Shown here: one piece after another, positions 18,861-29,900 of the stretch
Layout: each line of letters starts with the position of its first letter
How positions within the stretch are numbered: the stretch's first letter is position 1
The notes under the pieces: model-generated
What the model was told of the DNA's origin: nothing
What the model saw: the letters and a program-made list of their open reading frames with translations, nothing else
The model's database searches: none
Translations under genes and position numbers: made by a program
Source: Zygnema cylindricum
Lineage: Eukaryota > Streptophyta > Zygnematophyceae > Zygnematales > Zygnemataceae
NCBI GenBank assembly: GCA_037447655.1
Contig: JBBHKE010001539.1
Span: 356,340 to 399,086, forward strand
Direction: 5' to 3'
DNA: 42,747 bases

Positions 18861-20258
18861 TACCATTCAAAAACCTGCACTGTGCTTCAAGTGACGACGC
18901 GTGTCCCTATAAATCTATTTTTCCGCCGTCGTATAAATTTGCTGAGACTTAAAGCTTTCCAAAAACAACAGGTACCATGTACCTCGTGCGAAACAACTAA
19001 AGAATAAAGACCAAACATAGAAAACCGACACAAATATACAAAAGTGAACAATCGGTCGATTCTCTGATTCACACATTGTCCTAAAATTACAAAAGGACGG
19101 GAGTTTTTGTTTTTTTGGTCCATTCCATGTCTCTTAATTAAATTGATTGAGAAAAAGACACAAACTGGAATAAAATAGATGAAAATGGATTACAATGAAT
19201 AAAATCGTGTTGTAAAAGGATGTGATTTTTTTTTCCGTATGCATTCTCTATTCCTTGAGAACAAAATTGATAATGGAGGAAAATGGATGAACATAGAGCA
19301 ATAACAAGGGAGTTAAACTGAGTTCGTGTGAGTTTCTTAGGGGACCGAATTTGAGTTTGGGAATCGAATTTAAGTTTCAGAATGTCATTGGAGTCTAGCT
19401 TGTTCTTGTGTTGTATTGGTCAGATGTGAATTGCACACAAGCATAGTTCGCTGAAAAAAAGACAAAATTAACAAAAAAAAACGGATGTGTTCATGATTAA
19501 ACAACGTTGAATCGAATTGAGCACCCGTGTGTCATAAGGGTTAAGTGCTCCTACACTTTTTTGTAGGCCCTGCTATTTTAGGCACCAAACTTGTTCGCAC
19601 ATAGAATTAGCTCGTTGAGTTTGCACACAGGGTTAAATTTGCACATGGCATTGAATTTGCAAAAATAATGAATTTACGCAAACGGAGGTTGTATGCGGAA
19701 AAAATGTGTGTGAATATATTAATGTATAGAATTAACGTTGATAGAAGCGATAGTAGAAATATGTGTAAAATAAAACTGAATATAGAACTGAAATTGTGAA
19801 GAATTTATGGACCAAATGGGTAAATAATAAATCTTAACAACAAAGTCGTGGACGGAAGTAGACTTCAAGATTATTTCGTGAAATCGAACATCAAATTGTA
19901 AATGTACAAATATTCGGTAAGTAATTTTGGCAATAGACTGAAAATTATGAACGATTAATTTATACAATTTGGTTCATAACTGTGAATACCTGTGGTAGTG
20001 AACAACCAAAATTAGTAGAAGTAAGCATTTAAAACAAGAGAAAATGGTTATCTGTGTGAATTTGTATAATACCATCCCTACGATTGCGGGCAGAGGAACG
20101 AGGGAACTTGATAAGAAATCGTAGTGGAAGTGAGACGCAAAGTTCGCAGAATTGTGGTAGAAATGGATGGGATTGCAGAGAAAATAGTGCAGAAAAACCT
20201 ATGGAGATGTTGGTGAACGAAACGGAAATCATGAAATTACTGTTTGAAATTATTGTTT
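18861..20258. other. AT-rich intergenic DNA with old repeat copies
   Basis: Contains the second copy of the 17170-17660 repeat (19340-19840) and the inverted copy of 16400-16620 (20030-20240). No gene seen. Confidence 0.5.
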
Positions 20259-20259
20259 G

Positions 20260-20500
20260 TTTGAAATTACTGTTTTGCGGAAAGGTAAGGGGAAATATGT
20301 ATGAACTCCCATTTCTATGTTTGAAATTATTGTGTTGCGGAAAGGTAAGGGGAAATATGTATAAACTCCCATTGCTATGGTTAGTACTGTACTTTCTACA
20401 ATATTATTGTTTGTTTGAAATTATTGTTTTGCGAAAAGGTAAGGGGAAATATGTGTGAACTCCCATTGCTATGGTTGGTATTGTACTTTCTACAATATTC
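20260..20500. repeat. Tandem repeat, three copies of a 60-90-bp unit
   Basis: Units begin TTTGAAATTATTGTTTTGCGG and include AAAGGTAAGGGGAAATATG and AACTCCCATTGCTATGG. Copies at about 20260-20319, 20320-20405 and 20414-20500; the last two also carry a TACTTTCTACAATATT extension. Each unit holds an AAAG|GTAAGG donor-like site, but I found no exon. Confidence 0.85.
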
Positions 20501-20534
20501 AGGTAAGGCTCGTTAGTTTTCTCCCCCGTGGAGT

Positions 20535-20835
20535 GAAAGGTGTGAAACCCTCTTTCACACCGCGAAATGCCCGTGCCTTTCACACTTTGCAAAATACCGC
20601 CCGAGTACCGCAGATTTTTACGGTCATAGGGTTGTTGGTTGTGTTTTATTTTTATATAAAAAAAACACGAATGAGAACAAAACCCTAAACATATTTATAC
20701 TTGCGACACGCCGCGCGGCGCAAGGCGTCGTAGAGCGAAATTGGATTGAAAGGAGTGAAAGGCAACGTGGACCCTTTCACACGCGACCTTCACTTCTAAA
20801 AACGAAAGATTCAGGTAATTACAGTATCATAGTAT
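20535..20835. repeat. Dispersed repeat related to 32900-33120
   Basis: Shares TACCGCCCGAGTACC, GGTTGTGTTTT, AAAACCCTAAACAT and the CGCGGCGCAAGGCG/CGTCGTA region with 32900-33120. Flanked by inverted GTGAAAG/CTTTCAC motifs. No coding potential. Confidence 0.6.
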
Positions 20836-20838
20836 AGT

Positions 20839-21381
20839 TAACCGTCAATCGCTATTAGAGTATATAACGCCAATTCGGTGCCCTTTTTTCAAAAAAAAAA
20901 ACCCGAAATACAATCCATAATTTTATTTTTTCCATTATTCTAATTAGGTTTTTTTTTCAATTAGCCTTAATAAGGAAAGTACACTGCGATGGAAATAGTG
21001 TGGAGTACGGACAGGGAATCTCCGTACGAAATGGTAATTTTTGAATTACAAAGGCATAAAAAGACACTTAACATTATTGCGCACACATGTGAATGTGCAC
21101 TGGAAGAAAGAGACGCAAACCCCCCGACAAAAATCACGTTCTCGTATGTTCGTCCGTCGACCGTGTGAACAGCGTGATGGCGTACGAATGGTCATATTTT
21201 GTACGGCTACACATATTACTGTAGACATCGAAAGGGCAGGTATTTATTATTCAGGACAACCCAAATTTTAGTTAGGGATTAATTAGTTAATATTTAAAAA
21301 AAAAAAAAATCCCGATTAGTGTTAATAACACTTTTTTTTTACGCTATTTATTCCTTTACTCTAATAGCGATTGACGGTGTA
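20839..21381. mobile_element. TA-MITE, 540-bp subfamily, copy 1
   Basis: Left end slightly damaged (TTAACCGTCAATCGCTATTAG), right end CTAATAGCGATTGACGGTG then TA (21380-21381). The interior carries the GTCCGTCGACC, CATCGAAAGGGC and CAGGACAACCC blocks. Only three bases (CAG) separate it from copy 2. Confidence 0.85.
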
Positions 21382-21384
21382 CAG

Positions 21385-21919
21385 TACACCGCCAATCGCT
21401 ATTAGAGTAGATAACGCTAATTCGGTGCCCATTTAAAAAAAAAAAAAACTTGAAATACAATCCATAATTCTATTTTTTCCATTATTCTATTTAGGGTTTT
21501 TTTTCAGTAAGCGTTAATAATGGAAGTACACTGCGATGAAAATAGTGTGGCGTACGGACATGGTATCTCTTAATGAAATGGTACTTTTTGAATTACAAAG
21601 GCATAAAAAGACACTTAACATTATTGCGCACACATGTGAATGTGCACCGGAAGAAAGAGACGCAAACTCGTCGTCAAAAATCACGTTCTCATATGTTCGT
21701 CCGTCGACCTTGTGAACAGGGCGACGGCGTACGAATTGCCAGATTTCGTACGGGTACACATTACTATAGACATCGAAAGGGCGGGTATTTATCCCAGTTA
21801 GGGATTAATTAGTATATATATATTTTTTTCAAAAAAAAATAATTCCCGATTAGTGTTAATAACACTAACTTTTTTTTTACGCTATTTATTCCTTTACTCT
21901 AATAGCGATTGACGGTGTA
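21385..21919. mobile_element. TA-MITE, 540-bp subfamily, copy 2
   Basis: TA + CACCGCCAATCGCTATTAG at the left and CTAATAGCGATTGACGGTG + TA at the right; the interior is closely similar to copy 1 from end to end, in the same orientation. The two form a tandem pair. Confidence 0.9.
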
Positions 21920-22080
21920 CTATATGGTGGGTTCGATATGTTACAGAAATGAGTACGGATAAATAGGTGAGAATCTTTTATTTTGTCTGCGTTGACTCCA
22001 AAACCTTTGCGGAAACGATGGACAGGATCTCGGTAAAATAATTTTTGGGAAAATTTTAAGGCATTTTTTTTTTAACTTGC

Positions 22081-22270
22081 TTAGGGTACATTCACATGTG
22101 CTAAAGTTACAGTTATTTTCTGTCGTTTTCCTTCATAACTAAAAAAAAAATGATAAAATCCGCAACCGTACCAAAAGAATGAAATAACCACCGTACAAGT
22201 TGCGTTACCTTGAAACTTTATATGTACTGGAGTTTGTCGTATAGCGCGATGCAGTTTGTCGCTTAGCACG
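22081..22270. mobile_element. GGGTAC-terminated element fragment
   Basis: After CTTA the sequence GGGTACATTCACATGTG and the following CTGTCGTTTTCCTT parallel the left end of the element at 24494. It appears to replace the left part of the third 540-bp MITE copy. No right terminus found. Confidence 0.5.
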
Positions 22271-22537
22271 TTTCGACCCACTTTCACGTTCTCATATGTT
22301 TGTCTGTCGACCGTGTGAACAGCGCGACGGCATACGAATTGTCAGATTTTGTACGGATACACATATTACTATGCACATCGAAAGGGTCGGAATTTATTAT
22401 TCAGGACAACCCAAATTACAGTTAGGGATTAATTAGTATATATTTATATATACATAGAAATAAAATCCCGATTAGTGTTAATAACACTTTTTTTTTACGC
22501 TATTTATTCCGTTACTCTAATAGCGATTGACGGTGTA
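22271..22537. mobile_element. Right part of a third 540-bp TA-MITE
   Basis: Follows copies 1 and 2 from CACGTTCTCATATG to the right terminus CTAATAGCGATTGACGGTG + TA at 22536-22537. Confidence 0.8.
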
Positions 22538-22745
22538 GTGTTAATGTTTTTTTACCACTTAAATCATCATTTCTCCATACACACATGTCGGATGGTGGAT
22601 CTGACGGTTGCGATAGAAAGATAAGATTCTCTTATTTCGATTGGCAGTTCTAAATTGAAGATTGGACGGGTTTGTACGGGGAAAAGATGTTGTAAGTGAC
22701 GATTTTTTTTTCACATCAAAAGCGATACACGATGTTCTGTACCTA
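22538..22745. mobile_element. Decayed short TA-MITE, 14879-type
   Basis: Interior matches 14879-15095 (TTTCTCCATACACACATGTC, GACGGTTGCGATAGAAAG) but the left terminus is missing, fused to the preceding MITE, and the right terminus (AGCGATACACGATG) is mutated. Confidence 0.6.
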
Positions 22746-23580
22746 CTCGGCCAATTGTTATTAGCGTTTATAAATTTTTAGTGTTAAAAATTACTCAGCG
22801 TTATTAACGCTAACCTAAGTTTTTCAAGATTTCGAGAAAAAAAAGTTCACTTAGGGTGAAGTTATATTAAGACATTCTGTAATTGTACGACCAACATTAC
22901 ATAATGCTACAATTTGAACAAAGTTCCATTGTGCAGAGTTTGTGATCCACGTGTTCAAAACTAATTGGTACCACGTGAGTTAAGATCGTATATTATAAAT
23001 CGTCAATGATTTTCACACCGACCAAAAATCTTAATTTGCGTACCATGTACGTGCGTACCAGGTCATTGTTAAACACAACTTTTGTACTCTCCGTAGACGC
23101 CTTGTCAGATACCACATCATTTTTTTAGGGAATTGATCATGACAGTGACTGTTTTGGTTGCGCACAATCACTTAAGTCACTTTGTCTTAATTTGTACGTT
23201 TGAACTACATATTGGTACAAATAAATTGCCGTTGAGTACAAATTTGACGGTCAAACGGTTTTGACAACTTTGACTTTAAAAATATTGTTTCAACAACTTA
23301 AAGTCTTGTCGCGCTTGCGGACGTCGACCGTCATAATAAAATTAGCAATTCACACGGCCGACGAAATGCTTACGGTAACAAAATTGCAACAACCACATGT
23401 AAATAAAAGTGTTGCAGACAGTCATTTTTTGTCTTTACGTGAGCTCCAAGGTGAGAGCACTTAGCTGCAAAATTGAAATTGAATCGTCTAAGCGTTACAT
23501 TGAACTTAGACGCAGAGTGAAACAAAACCTCTTTAAACTAAAGTACCATGTCTTGTACGAAAATTTTTGAACGCACGAAA

Positions 23581-24218
23581 CATAGTTCAAAAGTAGGTGA
23601 AAGTAGGCCCATACAGTATGCCTATTGTATGCAAAACATACAATATGCCCTTAAGACCCATATTGTATTGGTCGAAAAATGAAAAAAAAGGTTAAGAGGT
23701 TGAGTTGCACATCGATCGATAGAGAATTAAACGGCTGGTCTAAATTTTGAAAAAAAATCGGATAAAAAATATTTTTTTCTGTGAATTTTGATGTGTTTTT
23801 TATTTAAACCGTCAAATTTAGACGATCGGACGGTCGCTGATCAAAGTAGCGATCTTAAGAAGATCACATGAAAAGCCCATAACACAACTTACGATAGGAC
23901 TATTTGTCATATTAGCGTCTGCAATTTTGAAGGCCACACTAAATAAAGCCGCAAATTGACCAACCGGGTTGCCCGTCCGCGGTTTTTTTTTTTTCCGGGT
24001 TTTTTTTCCGGCAGAATGTCATCGTACGCCGCGTCAGTTCGCTAAAAAATTTCGTTAGGTGGCGTGCGCTGTACTATGATCATACATCATATTCGTACGA
24101 TCGTACAAAAGTGTCCGCAACTCACACCCATACAATATGCCTACTCTACGCGAGTTTAGTGCCAAGTTTTGTGCGCCTATCAAAGGCCTACCATAAAAAC
24201 GCCTACTTTTGAACTATG
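23581..24218. mobile_element. CATAG-ended MITE, long form, 8-bp TSD
   Basis: Ends CATAGTTCAAAAGTAGG and complement; flanks GCACGAAA (23573-23580) and GCATGAAA (24219-24226) differ by one base, consistent with an 8-bp hAT-type duplication. It sits in the loop region of the surrounding foldback. Related to 12156-12441 but about 350 bases longer. Confidence 0.8.
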
Positions 24219-24493
24219 GCATGAAACGAAAAAAACTTTGTAATAAATCGAGCCGGTGTAAAAATTTCAATTGAAATTAAATGATAAAAATGCGCGTCGT
24301 CACGCACGACGAAATTGAGCCACACTATCTACGAATCAACATTCTTACATTGACAGTAAAATTTCATTTCGTGCGTTTTAATATTTCCGTACAAAACTTA
24401 CTGTAGTTCAGTTTAGTTTAAAGAGGTTTCGTTTCACTTTGCGTCTAAGTTCAATGTAACGCTTAGACGATTCAATTTCAATTTTGCGGCTAA

Positions 24494-25268
24494 GGGTATG
24501 GCCCCATGTGGCTAAGTTCGGGTTTTTTTCTGTCGTTTTCCTTTCAAACTTAGCGCCGTACTGCCTAAGCTGCCACCGTACGAGGAAATCGCAAATTTGT
24601 ATATTACAATTTGCGTCATTCTGTAACTTAGGATGTACGAAAATTTGTCGTCTTGCGTTTTTTCGACCCACTGTCACGTCATCGTCAAACTTATCATAAA
24701 ACACATCGCCAATGTGTTTTAGGCTAAGTAAAATCCGTTTACACCAATAGGAAAATAAATTGTCACGTGTGATTTTTTTTCAAAATTTTTTGACGAAAAA
24801 AAAGTATAGGGTTGTTAGGTTTTGTCCGGTAGTACCTTGTACGGTTTTTTTTTGCAGGGGTCTCGATGCTGCAGTGTCGTTTCACTCAAAGTTAAAAAAT
24901 CTGCGAAGGTGAAAAATCTGCGAAGTCAGGCGGCCGGACAGGCGAGGTTTACGCAACGGCATGTCGTACAGCCACGGCTGCAAGGCTCTACGTCTACGAT
25001 GTCACGCAATGACATGCGACATGCCAAACTGTTTAAAAAATTACGATGTGTCTTGCGACGCTTCAAAAAGTTTCGAAAAAATAAGGTGCGGCAAAGACAA
25101 ATTGTACACGGTGACAGCCGTCACGGGTATTGTTGACGTATACAGTCGTCACAAATTTAAGTCACAATCTCGAGAGAATACAAAGAGACACTTGAAATCC
25201 GGGTCCGCCGGATCCGTGCTAAAATCCAAAGTAAGTACGTTAAGTTACAACTACATGGGGCCGTACCC
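24494..25268 (+). mobile_element. Tourist-like element with TAA duplication and captured sequence
   Basis: Termini GGGTATGGCCCCATGT and its near-perfect complement (ACATGGGGCCGTACCC), flanked by TAA at 24491-24493 and 25269-25271: the GGG terminus plus TAA duplication expected of PIF/Harbinger Tourist elements. The middle (about 24830-25260) has balanced composition and overlapping plus-strand frames at 24822-25136 and 24961-25365 with several Cys/His pairs, but no family I can name. Confidence 0.8.
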
Positions 25269-25622
25269 TAAGTGCTCTCACCGTGGAGCTCACGTAAAGA
25301 CAAAAAATGACTGTCTGCAACACTTTTATTATTTACATGTGGTTGCTGCAGTTTTGTTACCGTAAACGTTCGCCGGCGTGTGAATTGCTAATTTTATTAT
25401 GACGGTGGACGTATCAATAACTGGGAGGGATTTACATCGCCCGGGCAAAATCCTCCTCGAAGGTCTCCGCCGCCCGCCAAATAGGACCTCCCCCCAATGT
25501 CTAATACCACTACGGTACTTTATTTGTACCAATATGTAATTCAAACGTACAATTTTTGACAAAGTGACGTAAGTGACTGTGCGCAACCAAAACAGTCACA
25601 CTGTCATGATCAATTCCCTTTA

Positions 25623-26036
25623 TTAAAGGTTCCACTTTTTTCGCGTGATGAATGAGCGTTGCCAGAAATAGTGTGACGAATGGGCGCTAACAGAAATAGC
25701 ATGACGAAAGTGCGTTACGACTTTTCGTTTGTATTTTTTGTTGGATTTTTCAATGAGTCTATCGTGTGCGAAATTTTTCGATTTCCGTTGGTTGCCATTT
25801 TGACACGTATGCTCATTATCCAACGTGTCGTGGCTCAATTTTTCCTGTAATTGGTGATGTACCTCGCGAGGTACATCACCAATTACAGAAACTTTCGAAG
25901 TGAATGCTTCGCGAAATAATATCCAACGGTCATTGTTAACTCCCAGAATTCTGGAGAATATTGGCAAGATTCTCTGTAATGTTGTTTTCCCTATAAACAC
26001 AAAATAAGAAGTACGGCATAGTACGGAGAGGTCCAA
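25623..26036 (-). CDS. Anonymous ORF (137 aa), not recognised
   Basis: Continuous minus-strand frame of mixed, protein-like composition without low-complexity bias, lying between the right arm of the 23128 foldback and the outer GGG terminus. A GKTTLQRILPIF segment near the N-terminus only superficially recalls a P-loop (it lacks the preceding Gly-rich loop). A 44-bp perfect palindrome lies inside it. It could be a captured host fragment or chance. Confidence 0.25.
   Translation of the reverse strand: MDLSVLCRTSYFVFIGKTTLQRILPIFSRILGVNNDRWILFREAFTSKVSVIGDVPREVHHQLQEKLSHDTLDNEHTCQNGNQRKSKNFAHDRLIEKSNKKYKRKVVTHFRHAISVSAHSSHYFWQRSFITRKKWNL
25845..25888. repeat. 44-bp perfect palindrome
   Basis: Arms of 22 bases with no spacer: CTGTAATTGGTGATGTACCT meets its exact complement around a central CGCG. 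It can extrude as a perfect cruciform or hairpin. Confidence 0.97.
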
Positions 26037-26173
26037 ATTTCTGTAAACTTCCTCCCTTTTCGTCTAATGGAACTTCACCCTAATTGATACATAACGCTGA
26101 TTTGGGTACAACGGATCTGCCATCAGGATCTTCACAGTAAAATTGATAAAAGTACAGAATTTGACAAATCGTA

Positions 26174-26564
26174 CACCGTCGCGTCCTTTTACTCTAATTT
26201 ATTCACAACTCTAATTTAGGTTTTCTGCAGTATATTTAATACGCGATCAATATCTCTAGACTAAAATAGGTACGATATTATTCCGCCTTTTATTCTGAGC
26301 GCATTTTTACGTGCGATCTCGATTATTTTAATCCATGTTTCGTATTTTTCTACTTAATAAAGTACCATTTTGTACGGCTGACACGTCCGTACAACACACT
26401 ATTCAAGAAGATCATAAATTAAAATTATTAACGCTAATTCACCCGAACCTTAATTAACGTAAAAAAAAATTAGTGCTATTAACTACATTTCAAGTTTTGG
26501 GGTCAAAATTTGGGGGTGCCGATATAGCGTTCATAACGCTAACAAGTAACAACGATTGGCGGTG
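26174..26564. mobile_element. TA-MITE just upstream of the glycosyltransferase gene
   Basis: Left end TACACCGTCGCGTCC (TA at 26172-26173), right end AACGATTGGCGGTG + TA (26565-26566). The interior includes the block shared with 33840-33900 (TTTTGGGGTCAAAATTT). It ends about 365 bases before the ATG at 26931, so it borders or forms part of the promoter. Confidence 0.75.
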
Positions 26565-26566
26565 TA

Positions 26567-26930
26567 CTGTTACAGTACGGGCATAGTATGGGGAAGCCAC
26601 ATATAGCGTTTCCCATAGTTTATGTATGTACAATCTGAAACTTTAACTATTGTCCGTACCATCTGAAATTTTAAATGTCACTTTGGTCTCTCCTCTCTCA
26701 CCTTCTCCTCAGTCAGATCTACATCTTCACCATCATTACCATGTCCTCTCCTCATTCCCTCCCTCTCTTTTTCTAGCTGCGTTCATGGCTTCTCTTCTCC
26801 TCACTTCTCTTTCCACCTCTCTCTCTCTGTCGTCGCTGTCCCTTAATCTATGATCCTCCAAATTCTAATCCCATTTTCTCCATTCAAACCCTAACTTTTT
26901 CAACTTTTTGTCATTCAGTCCTCCACTCCC
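26567..26930 (+). promoter_or_regulatory. Pyrimidine-rich promoter/5' UTR of the GT fusion gene
   Basis: From about 26690 the DNA becomes strongly C/T-rich (CTCTCTCTCTGTCG and similar), as in the Y-patch leaders of many plant genes, up to the start CCCATGG. At least one upstream ATG opens a short frame in this leader. No clear TATA box is assigned. Confidence 0.45.
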
Positions 26931-29900
26931 ATGGCTCGTACGGACAGTTCTGGCTTGTGGAGCTTTCTCGGCCCTACTATTCGTGTCTTTCTCATTTCCC
27001 TCCTTCTCCTCCCTCTCCTCCATTTACTCCGCTCTCCCTCCTCCTCTCAAATGATTTCTGGTCAACGAGTCGCCTATGCGACAGTTGTCTGCGGAGAACA
27101 AAACGCCAAAGCCGCCATGGTTTTAGTACATTCAATCCGAAGTACAAAAACGCCATTCGATATTGTGGTATTAACAAAAAATTTGTCGGCTCCTACGAAG
27201 CATATTTTGGCAGCATTAGGAGCCTTAATCGATCCTCCTCCCGGTCCCATCCTCGATAATTCTCGTCCGGTGTCTTATGGCTCAATGAATTCGTCTTATT
27301 CGGAGGAAAGTTGTTTAATGGCAAAAATGAGGCTTTGGGGATTGACTCAATACGATATTTTAGTTTATGTGGATCATTTGATGGTGGTTTTGGAAAATAT
27401 CGACGATTTATTTCAACGGCGACAGTTGTCGGCTGCACCGGATAACGATTTACCGGATCGATTTAACCCTAATTTAATGGTATTGGAACCAAATCAAATC
27501 ACTTTGAGACGAATGGTTTTTACCTATGAGAATAGTCCAGAACATGTGAGGGTTAAAGAAGCGGAAGACCTACTTTTTTTCAATTATTTTTTCGAGGATT
27601 GGCCGTTACAACCCCCGGAAAATCACTTAGATTATGGGTTTAATGCTCCGGCAAAACTTGGATATTCTGCCACGTGGAATGAATGGGTCCACACTAAGTT
27701 GAAGGCTGTCCACTTTGAAGGCCCTTTTGAGCGATGGAATGAAATCTGGGACAAACATTATCCTCCCACTCGACGTTACGACCATATTCGATGGGAAATT
27801 TTGAGGGATATGTATACCTTCTTAGTTCAACAAGGAGTAGTTTTGCCTTCAGATGCTATAGTAAACCCATATTGTCAGACGGACTATATGCAATTTGCAA
27901 GAGGATCGCCCATTCAGAGAAGAGCTAGTATTCTTTTACGGTTTCGAGGAAATTTGAATTCCTTACGAGGACTTATACAGTCTTTAACTTCCCTCCGTTT
28001 CGTGCATCGTATCTATGTTCTCCCGACAAGTTCGAATGCCCAAATCGAATCACTAGGATTAGTGTGGAATGGGTCCAAACCGGTGACTGTTTTAAATGGA
28101 TCCGATTATTCCCCTAGTGCTCTTTTACGCCCCATTCCCTCTTTAGACACCGATTGTCTCATTTTAAGCGATGATACTGTGAAAGTCAATCCTTTGGTTT
28201 TGCAAACAGCTTTTAAATTATGGATGCAGCATCCCCATAGAATTGTGGGACTGTTTCCTATGGCTCATTATAGGAGGGCTTTGACCGGAGAACTTGTTTT
28301 CGTGGGACAACCTCGAACTCAATATTCGATGGTGGGGACTAAGTTGCTTATTATGCATCCGGATTATTTGCAATCATACACTTGTACTTTGCCACAGGTG
28401 AGTCGCTTTTGATTTCAAGTTCTGGTGTGGTTCTGTAGTTTTAATTGGGTACAAGTTCTGGGTTTTAGGTTTGGGTTTTGGGAAATCGATGATGTTTTTA
28501 AATAGACCCCTTCAATATGATCCTTCATTCTTATCTCACATGATAAAACTCACAAAAACCTTCAAAATGGACAAATGTTAAAACTTTGAAGCACCCCTAA
28601 AATCTTGGGAAATCATTATAGACTGGGAAACTCCAAAAGATCTCTGTACCTTCAAATTCCATGAGAGGTTGTTTGAAATCCAGGAGAAAAGGAAAAGTAA
28701 AAGAAAACAAAGGAGGTCCCGCCTTTATTCTTCCTAAAGGATTTGGGAAATTTGTGTAAAATTCAAGTAGACGTTCTCTGAAACCCACGAGAAACAAGAA
28801 AAGGAAATTGAAAAAGGAGTTTTTGTTTCAGTCTATTTGGTTTGCAAATTGTGTATAGTGTCAACTGCAGGCATCAATGGTCCTTTGAAACTTGGAAAAA
28901 AGTGAAAAAGAAAAAAAAACAAAAGGAGGGAGTAACTTTCAAAGAGTATGTTTCGAGTTTGGGAAATTTTGTATTTATTATTATTTTTTATTTTATTTCT
29001 TGCAGGCAGTGAAGGAGTATGTGGATCGAATGCCGAGTTGTGCAGATATTGCTTTAAATATGCTCGCAACTCAATTGACAAATACTCCTCCTTTGTTAAT
29101 TATCGACGGAGAGAAACGGATAATGGAAGAAGATGGAAACGCAGCTGCCGAAGCGGAAAGAACTCGTCTCCTTTCCTCTTGTCTTAATGATTTAGAAGCT
29201 ATGTTAGGAAACATGGCTTTGCAAAACACAACGGAAGCAAAAATGTACATGGAACACGACGAATTTACAAAAGAAGTGTTTCATGATCCTAATGCTCAGG
29301 CGCTCGCCCAAACTCCCGATCAAACAGTTTTGGATTTCCAGCCTATTTTCGAACCTCCAGGGAAAATTGCGAGTACAGACGAGAATTATCGTTTCATGTC
29401 TCAGATTCAGAGAATTATTTCCATGCCGGAAGTTATTGTTATGCCTTCTCCGTTAAAACCGAAACAGGTTCTGTGTGTGCAGGGAAATAGTTCTAATGCT
29501 GCTTGTCATTCGGGTGCAAATTGTACAAATCAATTTGCTTTAACTACTTTCAGAAGCGTTCCTTCGAGTGCTCTCCTTCTTTTAGGTACAACTCTTGTCC
29601 TTCATTCTCGTTATGGATTTGATGACCGGTTTCACACACCTAATATTCTTGCAAACTTGTTTTATCCATATCCCGACTACGGTTTTATGAAACCAGCGCG
29701 AGCTTTATTCTATCGACGAGGAAGTCTCGAAATGAAAGTTTCACAATGGAGCCGGTTATTATTTAAGTCTCTTTTAGGAGACCATATAGCCCCTTTTCGA
29801 CTCCGAAATGGAGACCGCCCAGTGTGTTTTGAAAGAGCGGTTATGACGAGAAGATATCGACCGATGGCGTCAGAGAGAAATATTGTTTTGAGAGAAGCTC

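Larger units (their letters stand above)
23128..25618. mobile_element. Harbinger/Tourist-like foldback with long inverted arms
   Basis: Inverted arms of about 350 bases begin GGGAATTGATCATGAC at the left (23128) and end in its complement at 25618. Arms share blocks such as GTCGACCGTCATAATAAAATT and CACATGTAAATAAAAGTG. GGG termini with T-rich 3-bp flanks (TTA/TTT) suggest the PIF/Harbinger superfamily. No transposase. The relative at 33198-34728 keeps the same architecture. Confidence 0.75.
22854..26080. mobile_element. Possible outermost GGG-terminated foldback of a nest
   Basis: GGGTGAAGTT at 22854 and its complement ending at 26080 are flanked by TTA and TAA. Inward similarity is short (about 20 imperfect bases), so the boundary is tentative. 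It encloses the elements at 23128-25618, 23581-24218 and 24494-25268 plus an anonymous ORF at 25623-26036. Confidence 0.4.

Noticed and set aside
20680-20700. Telomere-like CCCTAAAC motifs
   Set aside because: Single or double occurrences inside dispersed repeats, no tandem array.
24961-25365. Cys/His-rich zinc-finger protein
   Set aside because: Cys and His spacing fits no standard finger, the frame runs into the transposon's terminal and arm sequence, and no homology is recognised.
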